In this document: positions 6,769-14,571 of the stretch, piece by piece
How the letters are laid out: each line of letters opens with the position of its first letter
Numbering within the stretch: the stretch's first letter is position 1
Assembly (NCBI GenBank): GCA_017542425.1
Contig: JAFXXH010000044.1
Coordinates: 1 to 35,526 of the forward strand
Source: Oscillospiraceae bacterium
GTDB taxonomy: Bacteria > Bacillota > Clostridia > Oscillospirales > Oscillospiraceae
Length of the DNA: 35,526 bases
Direction: 5' to 3'
Position numbers and translations under genes: made by a program
The notes under the pieces: generated by a model
The model's database searches: none
What the model saw: the letters and a program-made list of their open reading frames with translations, nothing else
What the model was told of the DNA's origin: nothing

Positions 6769-7056
6769 ATGAATAACAAGATTTCTACTACTATGATTGA
6801 CATTGAAGCGCGTTTTGCTGAAATCAATGCGCTGGAACCGGAGTCTCCAACACAGGAAGATTTGGAGGCCATTGAAAGAGCAAGGTCCGAAAGTCCGGAT
6901 GACACCGTATCTTTGAAGGACTACAAGCTCCAGCGTGAGTACAGCGGACGACTGCTTCTGCGAATTCCGAAGGAACTGCATAAGCAGTTGATTGAGGCTG
7001 CCAGAGAGAACGGTGTCAGCCTCAATCAATATGCGCTTTACAAATTAGCAAAATGA
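6769..7056 (+). CDS. HicB-like ribbon-helix-helix antitoxin
   Basis: 95 residues from ATG 6769. An upstream in-frame ATG at 6757 is possible but has no ribosome site; a GGTG lies 9 nt before 6769. The C-terminal 40 residues carry the HicB-type DNA-binding motif, GRLLLRIPKELHKQLIEAARENGVSLNQYALYKL. The N-terminal half is acidic (EPESPTQEDLEAIERARSES) and probably wraps the toxin. It pairs with the RelE/ParE-type toxin just upstream under the promoter at 6428-6456. Confidence 0.82.
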   Translation: MNNKISTTMIDIEARFAEINALEPESPTQEDLEAIERARSESPDDTVSLKDYKLQREYSGRLLLRIPKELHKQLIEAARENGVSLNQYALYKLAK

Positions 7057-7061
7057 ACAAG

Positions 7062-7105
7062 AGAGGCAGCCCCGGCGCAGGGGCTGCCTCTTGACATTTT
7101 TTCCA
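7062..7105 (+). terminator. Toxin-antitoxin cassette terminator
   Basis: 11-bp perfect stem (GAGGCAGCCCC at 7063-7073 with 7080-7090), then TTGACATTTTTT. Confidence 0.85.
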
Positions 7106-7112
7106 AAATAAC

Positions 7113-7144
7113 CCGCTCCCTCCCGCCGGGGCGGGAAGGAGCGG
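7113..7144 (-). terminator. Terminator of the small ATPase gene
   Basis: On the minus strand, 15-bp stem with one G-U pair (7130-7144 with 7113-7127), followed by GTTATTTTGG. It lies just past the stop at 7152 and backs onto the plus-strand terminator. Confidence 0.75.
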
Positions 7145-7151
7145 CAAGCGT

Positions 7152-7565
7152 TCAGAAGTATTTTTTGATGCGGGGGTCTTCGGCGGTCTCCGGGTCGGCG
7201 GAGCAGGAGATGACGAACTGCACGTTGTTGGCGGCGCTGAACCCGTCGAGCCAGTCCAGGAAATCCGCCACGGCGGCAGAGGACTTGTCGTCCAGCATCT
7301 TCATGAAGTTGTCTATAAAAACGTGGGTGATATCGTAGTTGCCTGCGTGCAGGCCGCAGATGAACCCACGGAGCAGGGCACTGGTGTTGACGCCGTATTC
7401 GCTGGCATGGATCAGACGGACGGTGTAGGGGATGTCGTAGGTCAGGTTCTTGTCCTTTTCGATGCAGACCACGTTGCCATTGGCCTCTTCGGCGGCCTTG
7501 CGGATCTGCTCCACCAGGGACTTGGTCTTGCCGGAACCCTTGAGACCCATGATAACTTTGACCAT
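7152..7565 (-). CDS. Small P-loop ATPase of unknown role
   Basis: 137 residues from ATG 7565, which has AAGGAGCG upstream. It begins MVKVIMGLKGSGKTKSLVEQI, a textbook Walker A (GLKGSGKT, residues 7-14). A Walker-B-like strand ends in HVFIDNFMKML, and QFVISCSADPE near the end resembles a RecA-like sensor strand. There are no extra domains, so it is close to a minimal ATPase core. Such proteins are common in Oscillospiraceae and usually labelled only 'ATP-binding protein'. It stands alone between its own promoter and terminator. Substrate unknown. Confidence 0.75.
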   Translation of the reverse strand: MVKVIMGLKGSGKTKSLVEQIRKAAEEANGNVVCIEKDKNLTYDIPYTVRLIHASEYGVNTSALLRGFICGLHAGNYDITHVFIDNFMKMLDDKSSAAVADFLDWLDGFSAANNVQFVISCSADPETAEDPRIKKYF

Positions 7566-7620
7566 ATGAAGATCACGCTCCTTTTCAGCCTTGCTGTACA
7601 GTGATTGTTTCCATATGGTC

Positions 7621-7649
7621 ATCATAGCATCAAACGCCGGGAACTGCAA
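7621..7649 (-). promoter_or_regulatory. Promoter of the small ATPase gene
   Basis: Minus strand: TTGCAG (7644-7649), 17-bp spacer, TATGAT (7621-7626). Confidence 0.65.
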
Positions 7650-7678
7650 CCGGAAAAACGCAAAAGGCGAAAAAGAAA

Positions 7679-7710
7679 AAAATACCCGACAAGAAAGCGT
7701 CGGGTATTTT
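7679..7710 (-). terminator. pgi terminator
   Basis: 12-bp perfect stem (AAAATACCCGAC with GTCGGGTATTTT), 8-nt loop, followed on the minus strand by TTTTTCTTTTTC. It lies 30 bp past the pgi stop. Confidence 0.9.
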
Positions 7711-7739
7711 GTGGAGATTGTCAGATTTTTCCGTCCGGC

Positions 7740-9020
7740 TCAGAGCGCGCCCAGCTGCTGGAACATATTCTTCTTGTAGGCCTCCACCCCCGGCTGGTCG
7801 AAGGGGTTCACGCCGCTCATATAGGCAGAGATGGCGCAGGCCATTTCAAAGAAGCAGACCAGGGCCGCAAACCCGGCCTCATCCCGTGCCGGGACGGAGA
7901 CGCCCAGGTTCGGGACGCCCCCGGCGATGTGGGCAGCCTTCACAGCGCTGGCGGCGGCCCGCTGGGCCTCCGCGAAGTCGTGCCCGGCCAGATAGTTCAG
8001 GCCCTCCGGGTCGCCCGGCTCAAAGGGAATGGCATAGCGGGTCCGGCTGGTCTCGAAGCTGACGACGGTTTCCATCAGCGTGCGCGGGCCGTCCTGAATA
8101 TACTGCCCCATGGAGTGCAGATCGGCGTTGAATTCCACGCTGGCGGGATAGATGCCGATGCCGTTCTTGCCCTCGCTCTCGCCGAAAAGCTGCTTCCACC
8201 ACTCGGCCATGAAGCGGAAGGCCGGTTCGTAGGAGGCCAGAATCTCGATGGTCTTGCCCCGGCGGTAGAGATGTTGCCGTGCCGCGGCGTACTGCCAGGC
8301 CGGGTTCTCCGGGGCGCGCAGGTCCAGTCCCTCCAGCTCCTGGGCGGCGGCCTGGATCACCGCCTCCACGTCGATGCCGGCGGCGGCCATGGGCAGCAGG
8401 CCCACGGCGGACAGGACGCTGAACCGCCCGCCCACGTCGTCGGGCACCGTAAAGGTCTCCCAGCCCTCACGGACGGCGTAGTCGTGGAGCTTGCCCCGGT
8501 TGGCGTCCGTGGTGGCGTAAATGCGCCGCCGGGCGCCGTCCTTGCCGTATTTCTGCTCCAGCAGCGCCTTGGCCACCCGGAAACCCAGGGCCGGTTCCAG
8601 GGTGCCGCCGGACTTGGAGATGACGTTCACGCAGAAATCCCGGTCCCCCAGCACGGCGATCAGCTCGTTCAGCGCGTCGGGGGAGAGGCTGTTGCCCAGG
8701 AAATAGACCGGGTGCTCTCCGGGGCGCTGGTTGTAGTTGCCGCCCCGCAGCAGCTCAATGGCCGCCCTGGCCCCCAGATAGCTGCCCCCGGTGCCCACCA
8801 CCAGCAGGGCCTCGCTCTCGCTGCGAATCGTCCGGGCGGCGCGGACGATGGGCTTCAGTTCCGTCTCGGCCATGCGGCGGGGAAGATCCCGCCAGCCGGT
8901 GAATTCGTGCCCCGCGCCGCTGCCGCTGGCCAGCAGGCGGTGGGCCTCGGCTGCGGCGGCGTAGTCGGGACCGGCTGCGTCAAAAAAGGGCTGCGCGCCC
9001 GAAAGATCGACTTTGACCAT
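7740..9020 (-). CDS. pgi: Glucose-6-phosphate isomerase
   Basis: 426 residues, the shorter Gram-positive form. It interconverts glucose-6-phosphate and fructose-6-phosphate in glycolysis. Both sugar-isomerase halves are intact: ALLVVGTGGSYLGARAAIE, NVISKSGGTLEPALGFR (phosphate-binding SKSGGT), TDANRGKLHDYA, NGIGIYPASVEFNADLHSMGQ and the closing VNPFDQPGVEAYKKNM signature carrying the catalytic Lys. Start 9020 has GATAGGAGG upstream. It follows the D,D-carboxypeptidase gene by 36 bp with no terminator between them, so the two may share a transcript. Confidence 0.97.
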   Translation of the reverse strand: MVKVDLSGAQPFFDAAGPDYAAAAEAHRLLASGSGAGHEFTGWRDLPRRMAETELKPIVRAARTIRSESEALLVVGTGGSYLGARAAIELLRGGNYNQRPGEHPVYFLGNSLSPDALNELIAVLGDRDFCVNVISKSGGTLEPALGFRVAKALLEQKYGKDGARRRIYATTDANRGKLHDYAVREGWETFTVPDDVGGRFSVLSAVGLLPMAAAGIDVEAVIQAAAQELEGLDLRAPENPAWQYAAARQHLYRRGKTIEILASYEPAFRFMAEWWKQLFGESEGKNGIGIYPASVEFNADLHSMGQYIQDGPRTLMETVVSFETSRTRYAIPFEPGDPEGLNYLAGHDFAEAQRAAASAVKAAHIAGGVPNLGVSVPARDEAGFAALVCFFEMACAISAYMSGVNPFDQPGVEAYKKNMFQQLGAL

Positions 9021-9056
9021 GGATGATGGTCCTCCTATCTCATCGTGGTTTGAAAA

Positions 9057-10295
9057 CTATTGTATTGTATTCCCATTTTCCGGCTTTTTCAAGCCCCGAT
9101 CCGCGTCTTCCTCCGTCTCCGGCTCCGCGTCTTCCTCCGCCGGGGCGGGCGCATCCGCCACCAGCGCCGTCAGCAGCCGCCCGGCGATCTGGAGGACGCC
9201 CAGCTTGCCCACGCCCTCGGCGGCCAGCAGCGCCGTCTCCCGCAGCAGCTCGTCGCCCCGGTAGAGCCGGATGCAGCCCAGCTGCTCCCCGGCCTCCACC
9301 GGCGCGGAGACCTCCTCCGGCAGCTCCAGCTCCCAGCGCAGCTTCCCGCCCGGGCCGCCCTTCTCCACCAGCAGATTCGCCCCCGGCTCCGGGACGGGCT
9401 GCACCCGCTCGCTCTGCCCCAGCAGCACCCGGACGGAGGGAATGGGTTCCTCTCCCACGGCGGAGAGCAGGGTGTAGTTGGCGAAGCCGTAGCTCAGCAG
9501 GGTCTTGGCGCTTTCAAAGCGTTCGGCGCTGCTGGCGCAGTGGAGCACCACGGCAATGTACTCCACCCCATCCCGCTCGGCGGAGGCGGAGAGGCAGTAC
9601 ATGGCCTTGCTGGTGAAGCCGGTTTTGAGACCCGTGGCTCCGGGGTAATAATAGATCAGCTTGTTCGTGTTGCTCAGGCCGAAGTCCCCGCCGCGGATCG
9701 TGTCCATCCAGACGGTGGTGTAGTCCCGGATCCAGGGGTGGTCCAGCAATTCCCGGCTCATCAGGGCGATGTCCCGGGCGGAGGTGTAATGCTCGTCGCT
9801 GTCGGTGAGGCCGCTGCAGGAGAGGAAGTGGCTGTTGGCCATGCCCAGCTCGGAGGCCCGCTGGTTCATCCGGGCGGCGAAGGCCTCCTCGCTGCCCGCC
9901 AGGTGTTCCGCCAGGGCCACGCAGCAGTCGTTGGCCGAGACCACCGCCACGCATTTCAGCATCTCGCCCACGCTCATGCTCTCGCCCTCTTCCAGCCAGA
10001 TCTGGCTGCCGCCCATGGAGGCGGCTCGGGCGGAGGCGGTCACCCGGTCTTCCAGGCCCAGTTCCCCGCGGTCCACCGCCTCGGCCACCAGCAGCATGGT
10101 CATCACCTTGGTGACGGAGGCGGGGGAGAGCCGGGCGTCGGCGTTTTTCTCATACAGCACCGTCCCGGTGCTGCGCTCCATCAGAATGGCCGAGGGGGCG
10201 GAGAGCGTGATGTCGTCGTCCCGGCGCAGCGTGACGGCCAGGGCTGGGGGCGAGAGCAGACAAAGGCAGAGCAAGACGATCAGCAGGCGTTTCAT
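9057..10295 (-). CDS. D-alanyl-D-alanine carboxypeptidase (DacF-like, peptidase S11)
   Basis: 412 residues. It trims the terminal D-Ala from peptidoglycan pentapeptides outside the membrane. A signal peptide is evident (MKRLLIVLLCLCLLSPPALA). All three active-site motifs are present: S60-V-T-K63, S120-A-N122 and K-T-G in GLKTGFTSKAMY. A C-terminal beta-rich PBP5_C-like domain follows (about 265-375). The tail is acidic (EEDAEPETEEDADRG) with no clear membrane-anchoring amphipathic helix, unlike typical DacA. Start at 10295 rather than 10310 because GGGAGGGACC precedes it and it begins the signal peptide. Confidence 0.94.
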   Translation of the reverse strand: MKRLLIVLLCLCLLSPPALAVTLRRDDDITLSAPSAILMERSTGTVLYEKNADARLSPASVTKVMTMLLVAEAVDRGELGLEDRVTASARAASMGGSQIWLEEGESMSVGEMLKCVAVVSANDCCVALAEHLAGSEEAFAARMNQRASELGMANSHFLSCSGLTDSDEHYTSARDIALMSRELLDHPWIRDYTTVWMDTIRGGDFGLSNTNKLIYYYPGATGLKTGFTSKAMYCLSASAERDGVEYIAVVLHCASSAERFESAKTLLSYGFANYTLLSAVGEEPIPSVRVLLGQSERVQPVPEPGANLLVEKGGPGGKLRWELELPEEVSAPVEAGEQLGCIRLYRGDELLRETALLAAEGVGKLGVLQIAGRLLTALVADAPAPAEEDAEPETEEDADRGLKKPENGNTIQ

Positions 10296-10643
10296 AGCGG
10301 TCCCTCCCAAAAAAACTCCATGGTAGCATGACCCAGCCTATGCCCGGGCCGGACCGGCTATGCCAGGGGAGCCGGGGAAGTAACATAAAACGCCCGCATA
10401 TTCCCTTTCCCGTGCATATCCACGGTTCGGCCTGGACTTGTATGGCGTCGGAATACGCGGCGGAGCTGACTTTTTAACATTTTCAACAGAGCTTTCAACA
10501 GTGTGCTTTTTGAAAATATCCATCGAAAGTTGACATAACAAAGAGTCCGACAGCCTTCGCGGAGGGCAAAAGAAGCCCGCGGCGCGGCTTGACGGGGGCG
10601 GGCGGAGCGTGTATGCTGGAGCAAAGGAAAAGGGGGGGAGTCC
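10296..10643. other. Divergent intergenic region with TTTCAACAG direct repeat
   Basis: A 350-bp gap without a gene between the carboxypeptidase and permease genes. It contains the direct repeat TTTCAACAG at 10481-10489 and 10493-10501 (12-bp period) preceded by TTTTTAACA and followed by TTTTTGAAAAT, in an AT-rich patch that stands out from the GC-rich surroundings. It may bind a regulator. No convincing -35/-10 pair was found for the carboxypeptidase gene. Confidence 0.4.
10589..10617 (+). promoter_or_regulatory. Promoter of the AI-2E family permease gene
   Basis: TTGACG (10589-10594), 17-bp spacer, TATGCT (10612-10617), 27 bp before the start codon. Confidence 0.65.
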
Positions 10644-12017
10644 ATGAAGCGCTTTCACTGGGACAAGCAGTATCTCTACTGGGGCGTGACGGCCTTTCTG
10701 GTCATCGCGGCGGCGCTGGTGTTCTATCTGCTGATCAGCAACTTAAGCTGGCTGGGGGAGGCCCTGGGGCGGCTGCTGGAGATCCTCAGCCCCTTCATCT
10801 GGGGCCTGGTCTTCGCCTATCTGCTGTTCCCGTTGCTGCGGATCTACTCCCGCAGCCTGTTCACGCCCCTCTTCCGCCGTCTGCTGCGCAAAAACCCCCG
10901 GCGGGAGGAGCTGACGGTGAAACTGGCCCGGGGCTTTTCGGTCTTTCTCTGCATCCTGACCCTGGCGGTGATCCTGGCCGGGCTGCTGATGCTGGTGGTG
11001 CCCCAGCTCTACAGCTCCGTGGAGCGGCTGGTGGTCAACTCCTCCACCTACATCGCCCGGGCGGACGAGTGGATTCAAAAAACGCTGGAACACCACCCGG
11101 AGGTGGACTCCACCATGCGGGAGGCCTTCGGCGACCTGAGCGACGGCCTGGTGAGCTGGGCCAGGGACAATCTGCTGCCGGAGATGAAGGGAATTTTAAG
11201 CGACGTGGCCAGCAATGTCTACAACATCTTCCGGGGCATCTACAACGTCATCATCGGCGTCGTGGTCAGCGTCTACGTCCTCTATGACAAGGAGGGCTTT
11301 TCCGCCCGCTGCAAGAAGATCCTCTATTGCGTTTGCTCCCTGGACGCCGCCGAGCAGATTTTGAAGGGCGTGCGCTTCACCAATCAGGTGTTCATGAGCT
11401 ATCTCTCCGGCAAGATCCTGGACAGCGTCATCGTGGGCCTGATCTGCTACATCGGCTGTCTGCTCTTTCGCATTCCCTACGCCATCCTCTCCAGCAGCGT
11501 GGTGGCGGTCAGCAACCTGATCCCCTTCTTCGGCCCCGTGGTGGGCGCGGTCATCGCCACCTTCTTCATCCTGCTGGAGTCCCCGGTGAAGGCCCTGGTC
11601 TTCGTGGTCTTCGTGGTCATCCTCCAGCAGTTCGACGGCAACGTGCTGGGTCCCCGCATCCTGGGCAACCGGGTGGGGGTCCGGGGCTTCTGGATCATGT
11701 TCTCCATCCTGCTGGGGGCGGGGCTGTTCGGCTTCGCCGGGATGCTGCTGGGGGTGCCCGTGTTCGTGGTGCTCTACAGTCTGCTGCGGGACCTGATGAA
11801 CCGGAAGCTGGCGCGCAGCGGCCTGCCCACGGACGCGCAGATCTATCAGGAGACGGACTACTTCGACGCCAGGACCGGGGAAGCGGTGCCCAAGCGGGAG
11901 GCGGAGACAGAGCCGCCCAACCCCTTCTGGGGGCACAAAAAACGGGCCGCCGCAGCGGCCCGCAAACAAGAGGAAACAAAAGACGACGACCCTAGCGGCG
12001 GCGCACCGAAGACCTGA
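10644..12017 (+). CDS. AI-2E family (PerM-like) transport protein
   Basis: 457 residues, multi-spanning membrane protein of COG0628. Members export small molecules or ions; only some handle autoinducer-2, so the substrate is open. Hydrophobic spans: about 10-30, 42-65, 92-117, a long extracytoplasmic helical segment (118-190), then about 193-216, 250-275, 280-310, 312-335 and 350-385. The conserved SNLIPFFGPVVGAVIA and LQQFDGNVLGPRILGNRVGVRGFWI motifs are present. The C-terminal 60 residues are charged and cytosolic (KKRAAAAARKQEETKDDD). The 3' end overlaps the convergent cysteine desulfurase gene by 26 bp. Ribosome site GGGGGGAG. Confidence 0.9.
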   Translation: MKRFHWDKQYLYWGVTAFLVIAAALVFYLLISNLSWLGEALGRLLEILSPFIWGLVFAYLLFPLLRIYSRSLFTPLFRRLLRKNPRREELTVKLARGFSVFLCILTLAVILAGLLMLVVPQLYSSVERLVVNSSTYIARADEWIQKTLEHHPEVDSTMREAFGDLSDGLVSWARDNLLPEMKGILSDVASNVYNIFRGIYNVIIGVVVSVYVLYDKEGFSARCKKILYCVCSLDAAEQILKGVRFTNQVFMSYLSGKILDSVIVGLICYIGCLLFRIPYAILSSSVVAVSNLIPFFGPVVGAVIATFFILLESPVKALVFVVFVVILQQFDGNVLGPRILGNRVGVRGFWIMFSILLGAGLFGFAGMLLGVPVFVVLYSLLRDLMNRKLARSGLPTDAQIYQETDYFDARTGEAVPKREAETEPPNPFWGHKKRAAAAARKQEETKDDDPSGGAPKT

Positions 12018-13137
12018 GCCGCTCCCGGGCGTCCCGGAGGGCGTCACAAAAGGCGTCGGCCTCCTCCCGCGTGGTATAGCGGGAGAGGCTGACCCGGATC
12101 GCCCCGTCGATCACGTCGCCGGGCAGCCCCATGGCCGCCAGCACCTGGCTCCGCCCGCCCCGCTTGCAGGCGGAGCTTCTTGCAACGCAGATGTCCCGGG
12201 CTTCCAGGAAGTTCATCAGCACCTCGCTGCGCCAGCCGGGGAGGGAGAGGCTCAGAAGCTGGGGCGCGCCCCCGCCCAGCAGCAGCAGGCCGGGGTTCTC
12301 CGCCCGGAGCCGCCGGGCCATGTGGCCGCGCAGTTCGGCCATGCGGGCGCTGTCCGCTGCAAAGCTTTGCATCCCGCGCTCCGCCGCCGCGCCGAAGGCG
12401 GCGATCAGTTCCACCGCCGGGGTGCCGGAGCGCCGCCCGCTCTCCTGTCCGCCGCCGGTGAGCAGGGGGGGCAGGTTCAGGCCCTTTCGGATGTAGAGCG
12501 CCCCGATCCCCTTCGGCGCGTGGACCTTGTGGCCGCTGAGGGTGATGAGGTCCGCCCCCAGGCTGCGGGCGGAGAGGGGGACGTGGAGAAAGCCCTGTAC
12601 CGCGTCCGTGTGGATCAGGGCCTTGGGGCAGCGTTCCCGGACGGCCCGGGCAACGGCGGCCAGGTCCGTCACGGCCCCGGTCTCGTTGTTCACGCACATC
12701 AGACTGACCAGGCAGGTGTCCTCCCGCAGCGCAGCGCGCACCGCGTCCGGGGACACGCTTCCGTCCCGCTCCGGTTTCAGCAGCGTCAGCGTGAAGCCCT
12801 GCCTGGCCTCCAGCTCCTCCAGCGTCCGCAGCACCGCCGGATGCTCGGCCTGGGAGCTGAGGAGGTGTTTGCCGTGGCGGGCGTTGTACTCCGCCCCCCG
12901 GCGCAGGGCCCAGTTGTTCCCCTCCGTGCCGCAGGAGGTGAAGAAAAGCTCCTCCGGCAGACAGTCCAGGGCACGGGCCACCTGGGCCCGCCCCCGCTCC
13001 ACCAGGGCGGCGGCGGCTCGGCCCATGGCGTGGGGGGAGCCGGGGTTGGCGTACTGGACCGTCATGGCCTCCAGGGCGGCTTTGGCCGCCTCCGGGCAGA
13101 CTGCGGTGGTGGCGGCGTTGTCGAGATAAATTGACAT
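11992..13137 (-). CDS. Cysteine desulfurase (NifS/IscS family)
   Basis: 381 residues, PLP enzyme of the class V aminotransferase fold. It takes sulfur from cysteine for Fe-S clusters or tRNA thiolation. Visible: IYLDNAATT at the start, Lys204 in LSGHKVHAPKGIGAL (PLP Schiff base), His in SSQAEHPAVL, and catalytic Cys324 in ARSSACKRGGRS. The long catalytic loop resembles group I NifS/IscS proteins. No iscU, nifU or mnmA lies beside it, so its acceptor is unknown; the divergent neighbour mtaB is an Fe-S radical-SAM enzyme that would need such a supply. Start at 13137 is preferred over GTG/ATG codons 3-9 bp upstream because GGAAG lies 8 nt before it and the family motif follows. Confidence 0.93.
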   Translation of the reverse strand: MSIYLDNAATTAVCPEAAKAALEAMTVQYANPGSPHAMGRAAAALVERGRAQVARALDCLPEELFFTSCGTEGNNWALRRGAEYNARHGKHLLSSQAEHPAVLRTLEELEARQGFTLTLLKPERDGSVSPDAVRAALREDTCLVSLMCVNNETGAVTDLAAVARAVRERCPKALIHTDAVQGFLHVPLSARSLGADLITLSGHKVHAPKGIGALYIRKGLNLPPLLTGGGQESGRRSGTPAVELIAAFGAAAERGMQSFAADSARMAELRGHMARRLRAENPGLLLLGGGAPQLLSLSLPGWRSEVLMNFLEARDICVARSSACKRGGRSQVLAAMGLPGDVIDGAIRVSLSRYTTREEADAFCDALRDARERLRSSVRRR

Positions 13138-13159
13138 TTGCATCACTTCCGGTTACAAT
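13131..13159 (+). promoter_or_regulatory. mtaB promoter, -35 inside the divergent gene
   Basis: TTGACA (13131-13136), 17-bp spacer, TACAAT (13154-13159). The -35 box covers the start codon of the cysteine desulfurase gene on the other strand. Confidence 0.7.
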
Positions 13160-13168
13160 CGTGGCACC

Positions 13169-13197
13169 ATTTTAGCCCATGCGGCGGAAAAGGACAA
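13169..13197 (-). promoter_or_regulatory. Cysteine desulfurase promoter
   Basis: Minus strand: TTGTCC (13192-13197), 17-bp spacer, TAAAAT (13169-13174). It faces away from, and is interleaved with, the mtaB promoter. Confidence 0.65.
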
Positions 13198-13204
13198 GAG
13201 GAAA

Positions 13205-14488
13205 ATGAAATACACCATCCAAACCCTGGGCTGCAAGGTCAACCAGTTCGAGACCCAGGCCATGGAGGCGCTGCTGGCCTCCCACGGACACAGCCCCACC
13301 CAGGCGGGGGACGCGGACGCCGTGATCGTCAACACCTGCGCCGTCACCGCCGAGAGCGGGCGCAAATCCCGCCAGGCCCTCCGGCGGCTGCTGGGGCAGA
13401 ACCCCGGCGCCGTGGCCGCCGTCTGCGGCTGCTACAGCCAGCTCAGCCCCGAGGAAGCGGAGGAGCTGGGGGCCAGCGTGATCTTCGGCAGCGGGGACCG
13501 GACGGCTTTCGTGGCGGCGGTGGAAAAGGCTGTGACCGAGCGGCAGCGCGCCCGGTCCGTGGACGACCCCTTCCGCCGGACGCGCCTGGAGCCCCTGCCC
13601 GCCGGGGCCATGGACGGGCGCACCCGGGCCTATATGAAGATCGAGGACGGCTGCGACAATTTCTGCGCCTATTGTGTGATCCCCTACGCCCGGGGCTGGG
13701 TCCGCAGTATGCCTCTGGACCGGGCCGCAGCGGAGGCGGCGCGGCTGGAGCGCGAGGGCTTTCTGGAGCTGGTGGTCAGCGGCATCGAGATCAGCTCCTA
13801 CGGCAAGGACTTCCGGGACGGCAGCGGCCTGGCGGACGTGGTCTGCGCCATCGCCGCCGCCGCGCCCGGGACCCGCATCCGCCTGGGCTCCCTGGAGCCC
13901 ACGGTGGTGACGGAGGCCTTCTGCCGCCGTCTGAGGGAATGCGGGAACATCTGTCCCCAGTTCCACCTCTCCCTGCAATCCGGCTGCGACCGGACCCTGG
14001 CGGCCATGCGCCGGAAGTACGACACCGCCCGCTTCCGCGAAAGCGCCGCCCTGCTGCGCGCTGCCTTCCCCGGCTGCGCCCTGACGGCGGACCTGATCGC
14101 GGGCTTCCCCGGGGAGACGGAGGAGGACTTTGCCCAGACCCTGGCCTTTCTGGAGGAGATCGGCTTTGCCGCCATGCACATTTTCCCCTATTCTCCCCGC
14201 CCCGGCACCCCGGCGGCAGCCATGCCGGAGCAGTTGCCCAGAGCGGTGAAGGCCGCCCGCGCCCGCCGGGCGCAGGCGCTGGCCGACGCGCTGGAGCAGC
14301 GCTATCTGCAAAGCCAGGTGGGGCGGACCCTCTCGGTGCTGTTCGAGACGGAAAAGGACGGACTCTGGCAGGGCCACAGCGAAAATTACTGTCTGGTCCG
14401 GGCGGAGGGAGCGGATATGCATGGAATTATGCGAAACGCCAAAATTCTGGCGGTTCAGGGGCAAAACTTAGTAGGCTTAGCGCTTTGA
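13205..14488 (+). CDS. mtaB: tRNA t6A37 methylthiotransferase MtaB
   Basis: 427 residues, the MtaB branch of the MiaB family. It adds a methylthio group to N6-threonylcarbamoyladenosine at tRNA position 37 using two [4Fe-4S] clusters and SAM. The N-terminal UPF0004 domain carries Cys10 (LGCKVNQFET), Cys45 (VNTCAVT) and Cys76 (CGCYSQL). The radical-SAM cluster is Cys150/154/157 in CDNFCAYCVIPYARG. A C-terminal TRAM-like beta domain closes the protein (VGRTLSVLFET to the end). MtaB is preferred over MiaB and RimO because of the LGCKVNQFET start and short length. Ribosome site GAGGAAA is modest. Confidence 0.93.
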   Translation: MKYTIQTLGCKVNQFETQAMEALLASHGHSPTQAGDADAVIVNTCAVTAESGRKSRQALRRLLGQNPGAVAAVCGCYSQLSPEEAEELGASVIFGSGDRTAFVAAVEKAVTERQRARSVDDPFRRTRLEPLPAGAMDGRTRAYMKIEDGCDNFCAYCVIPYARGWVRSMPLDRAAAEAARLEREGFLELVVSGIEISSYGKDFRDGSGLADVVCAIAAAAPGTRIRLGSLEPTVVTEAFCRRLRECGNICPQFHLSLQSGCDRTLAAMRRKYDTARFRESAALLRAAFPGCALTADLIAGFPGETEEDFAQTLAFLEEIGFAAMHIFPYSPRPGTPAAAMPEQLPRAVKAARARRAQALADALEQRYLQSQVGRTLSVLFETEKDGLWQGHSENYCLVRAEGADMHGIMRNAKILAVQGQNLVGLAL

Positions 14489-14513
14489 CTTTTCCTGCTG
14501 TTCCCTATATACT
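14485..14513 (+). promoter_or_regulatory. serC-serA promoter
   Basis: TTGACT (14485-14490), 17-bp spacer, TATACT (14508-14513). The -35 box overlaps the last codons and stop of mtaB. Confidence 0.75.
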
Positions 14514-14571
14514 AAACTCCATAAACCCGTCGTACAAATCGACCAAACTTGATCGGGAGGTTTTGTAATCC

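Noticed and set aside
10644-12017. Calling the permease an autoinducer-2 exporter
   Set aside because: The family name is historical, most members do not move AI-2, and there is no quorum-sensing gene nearby.
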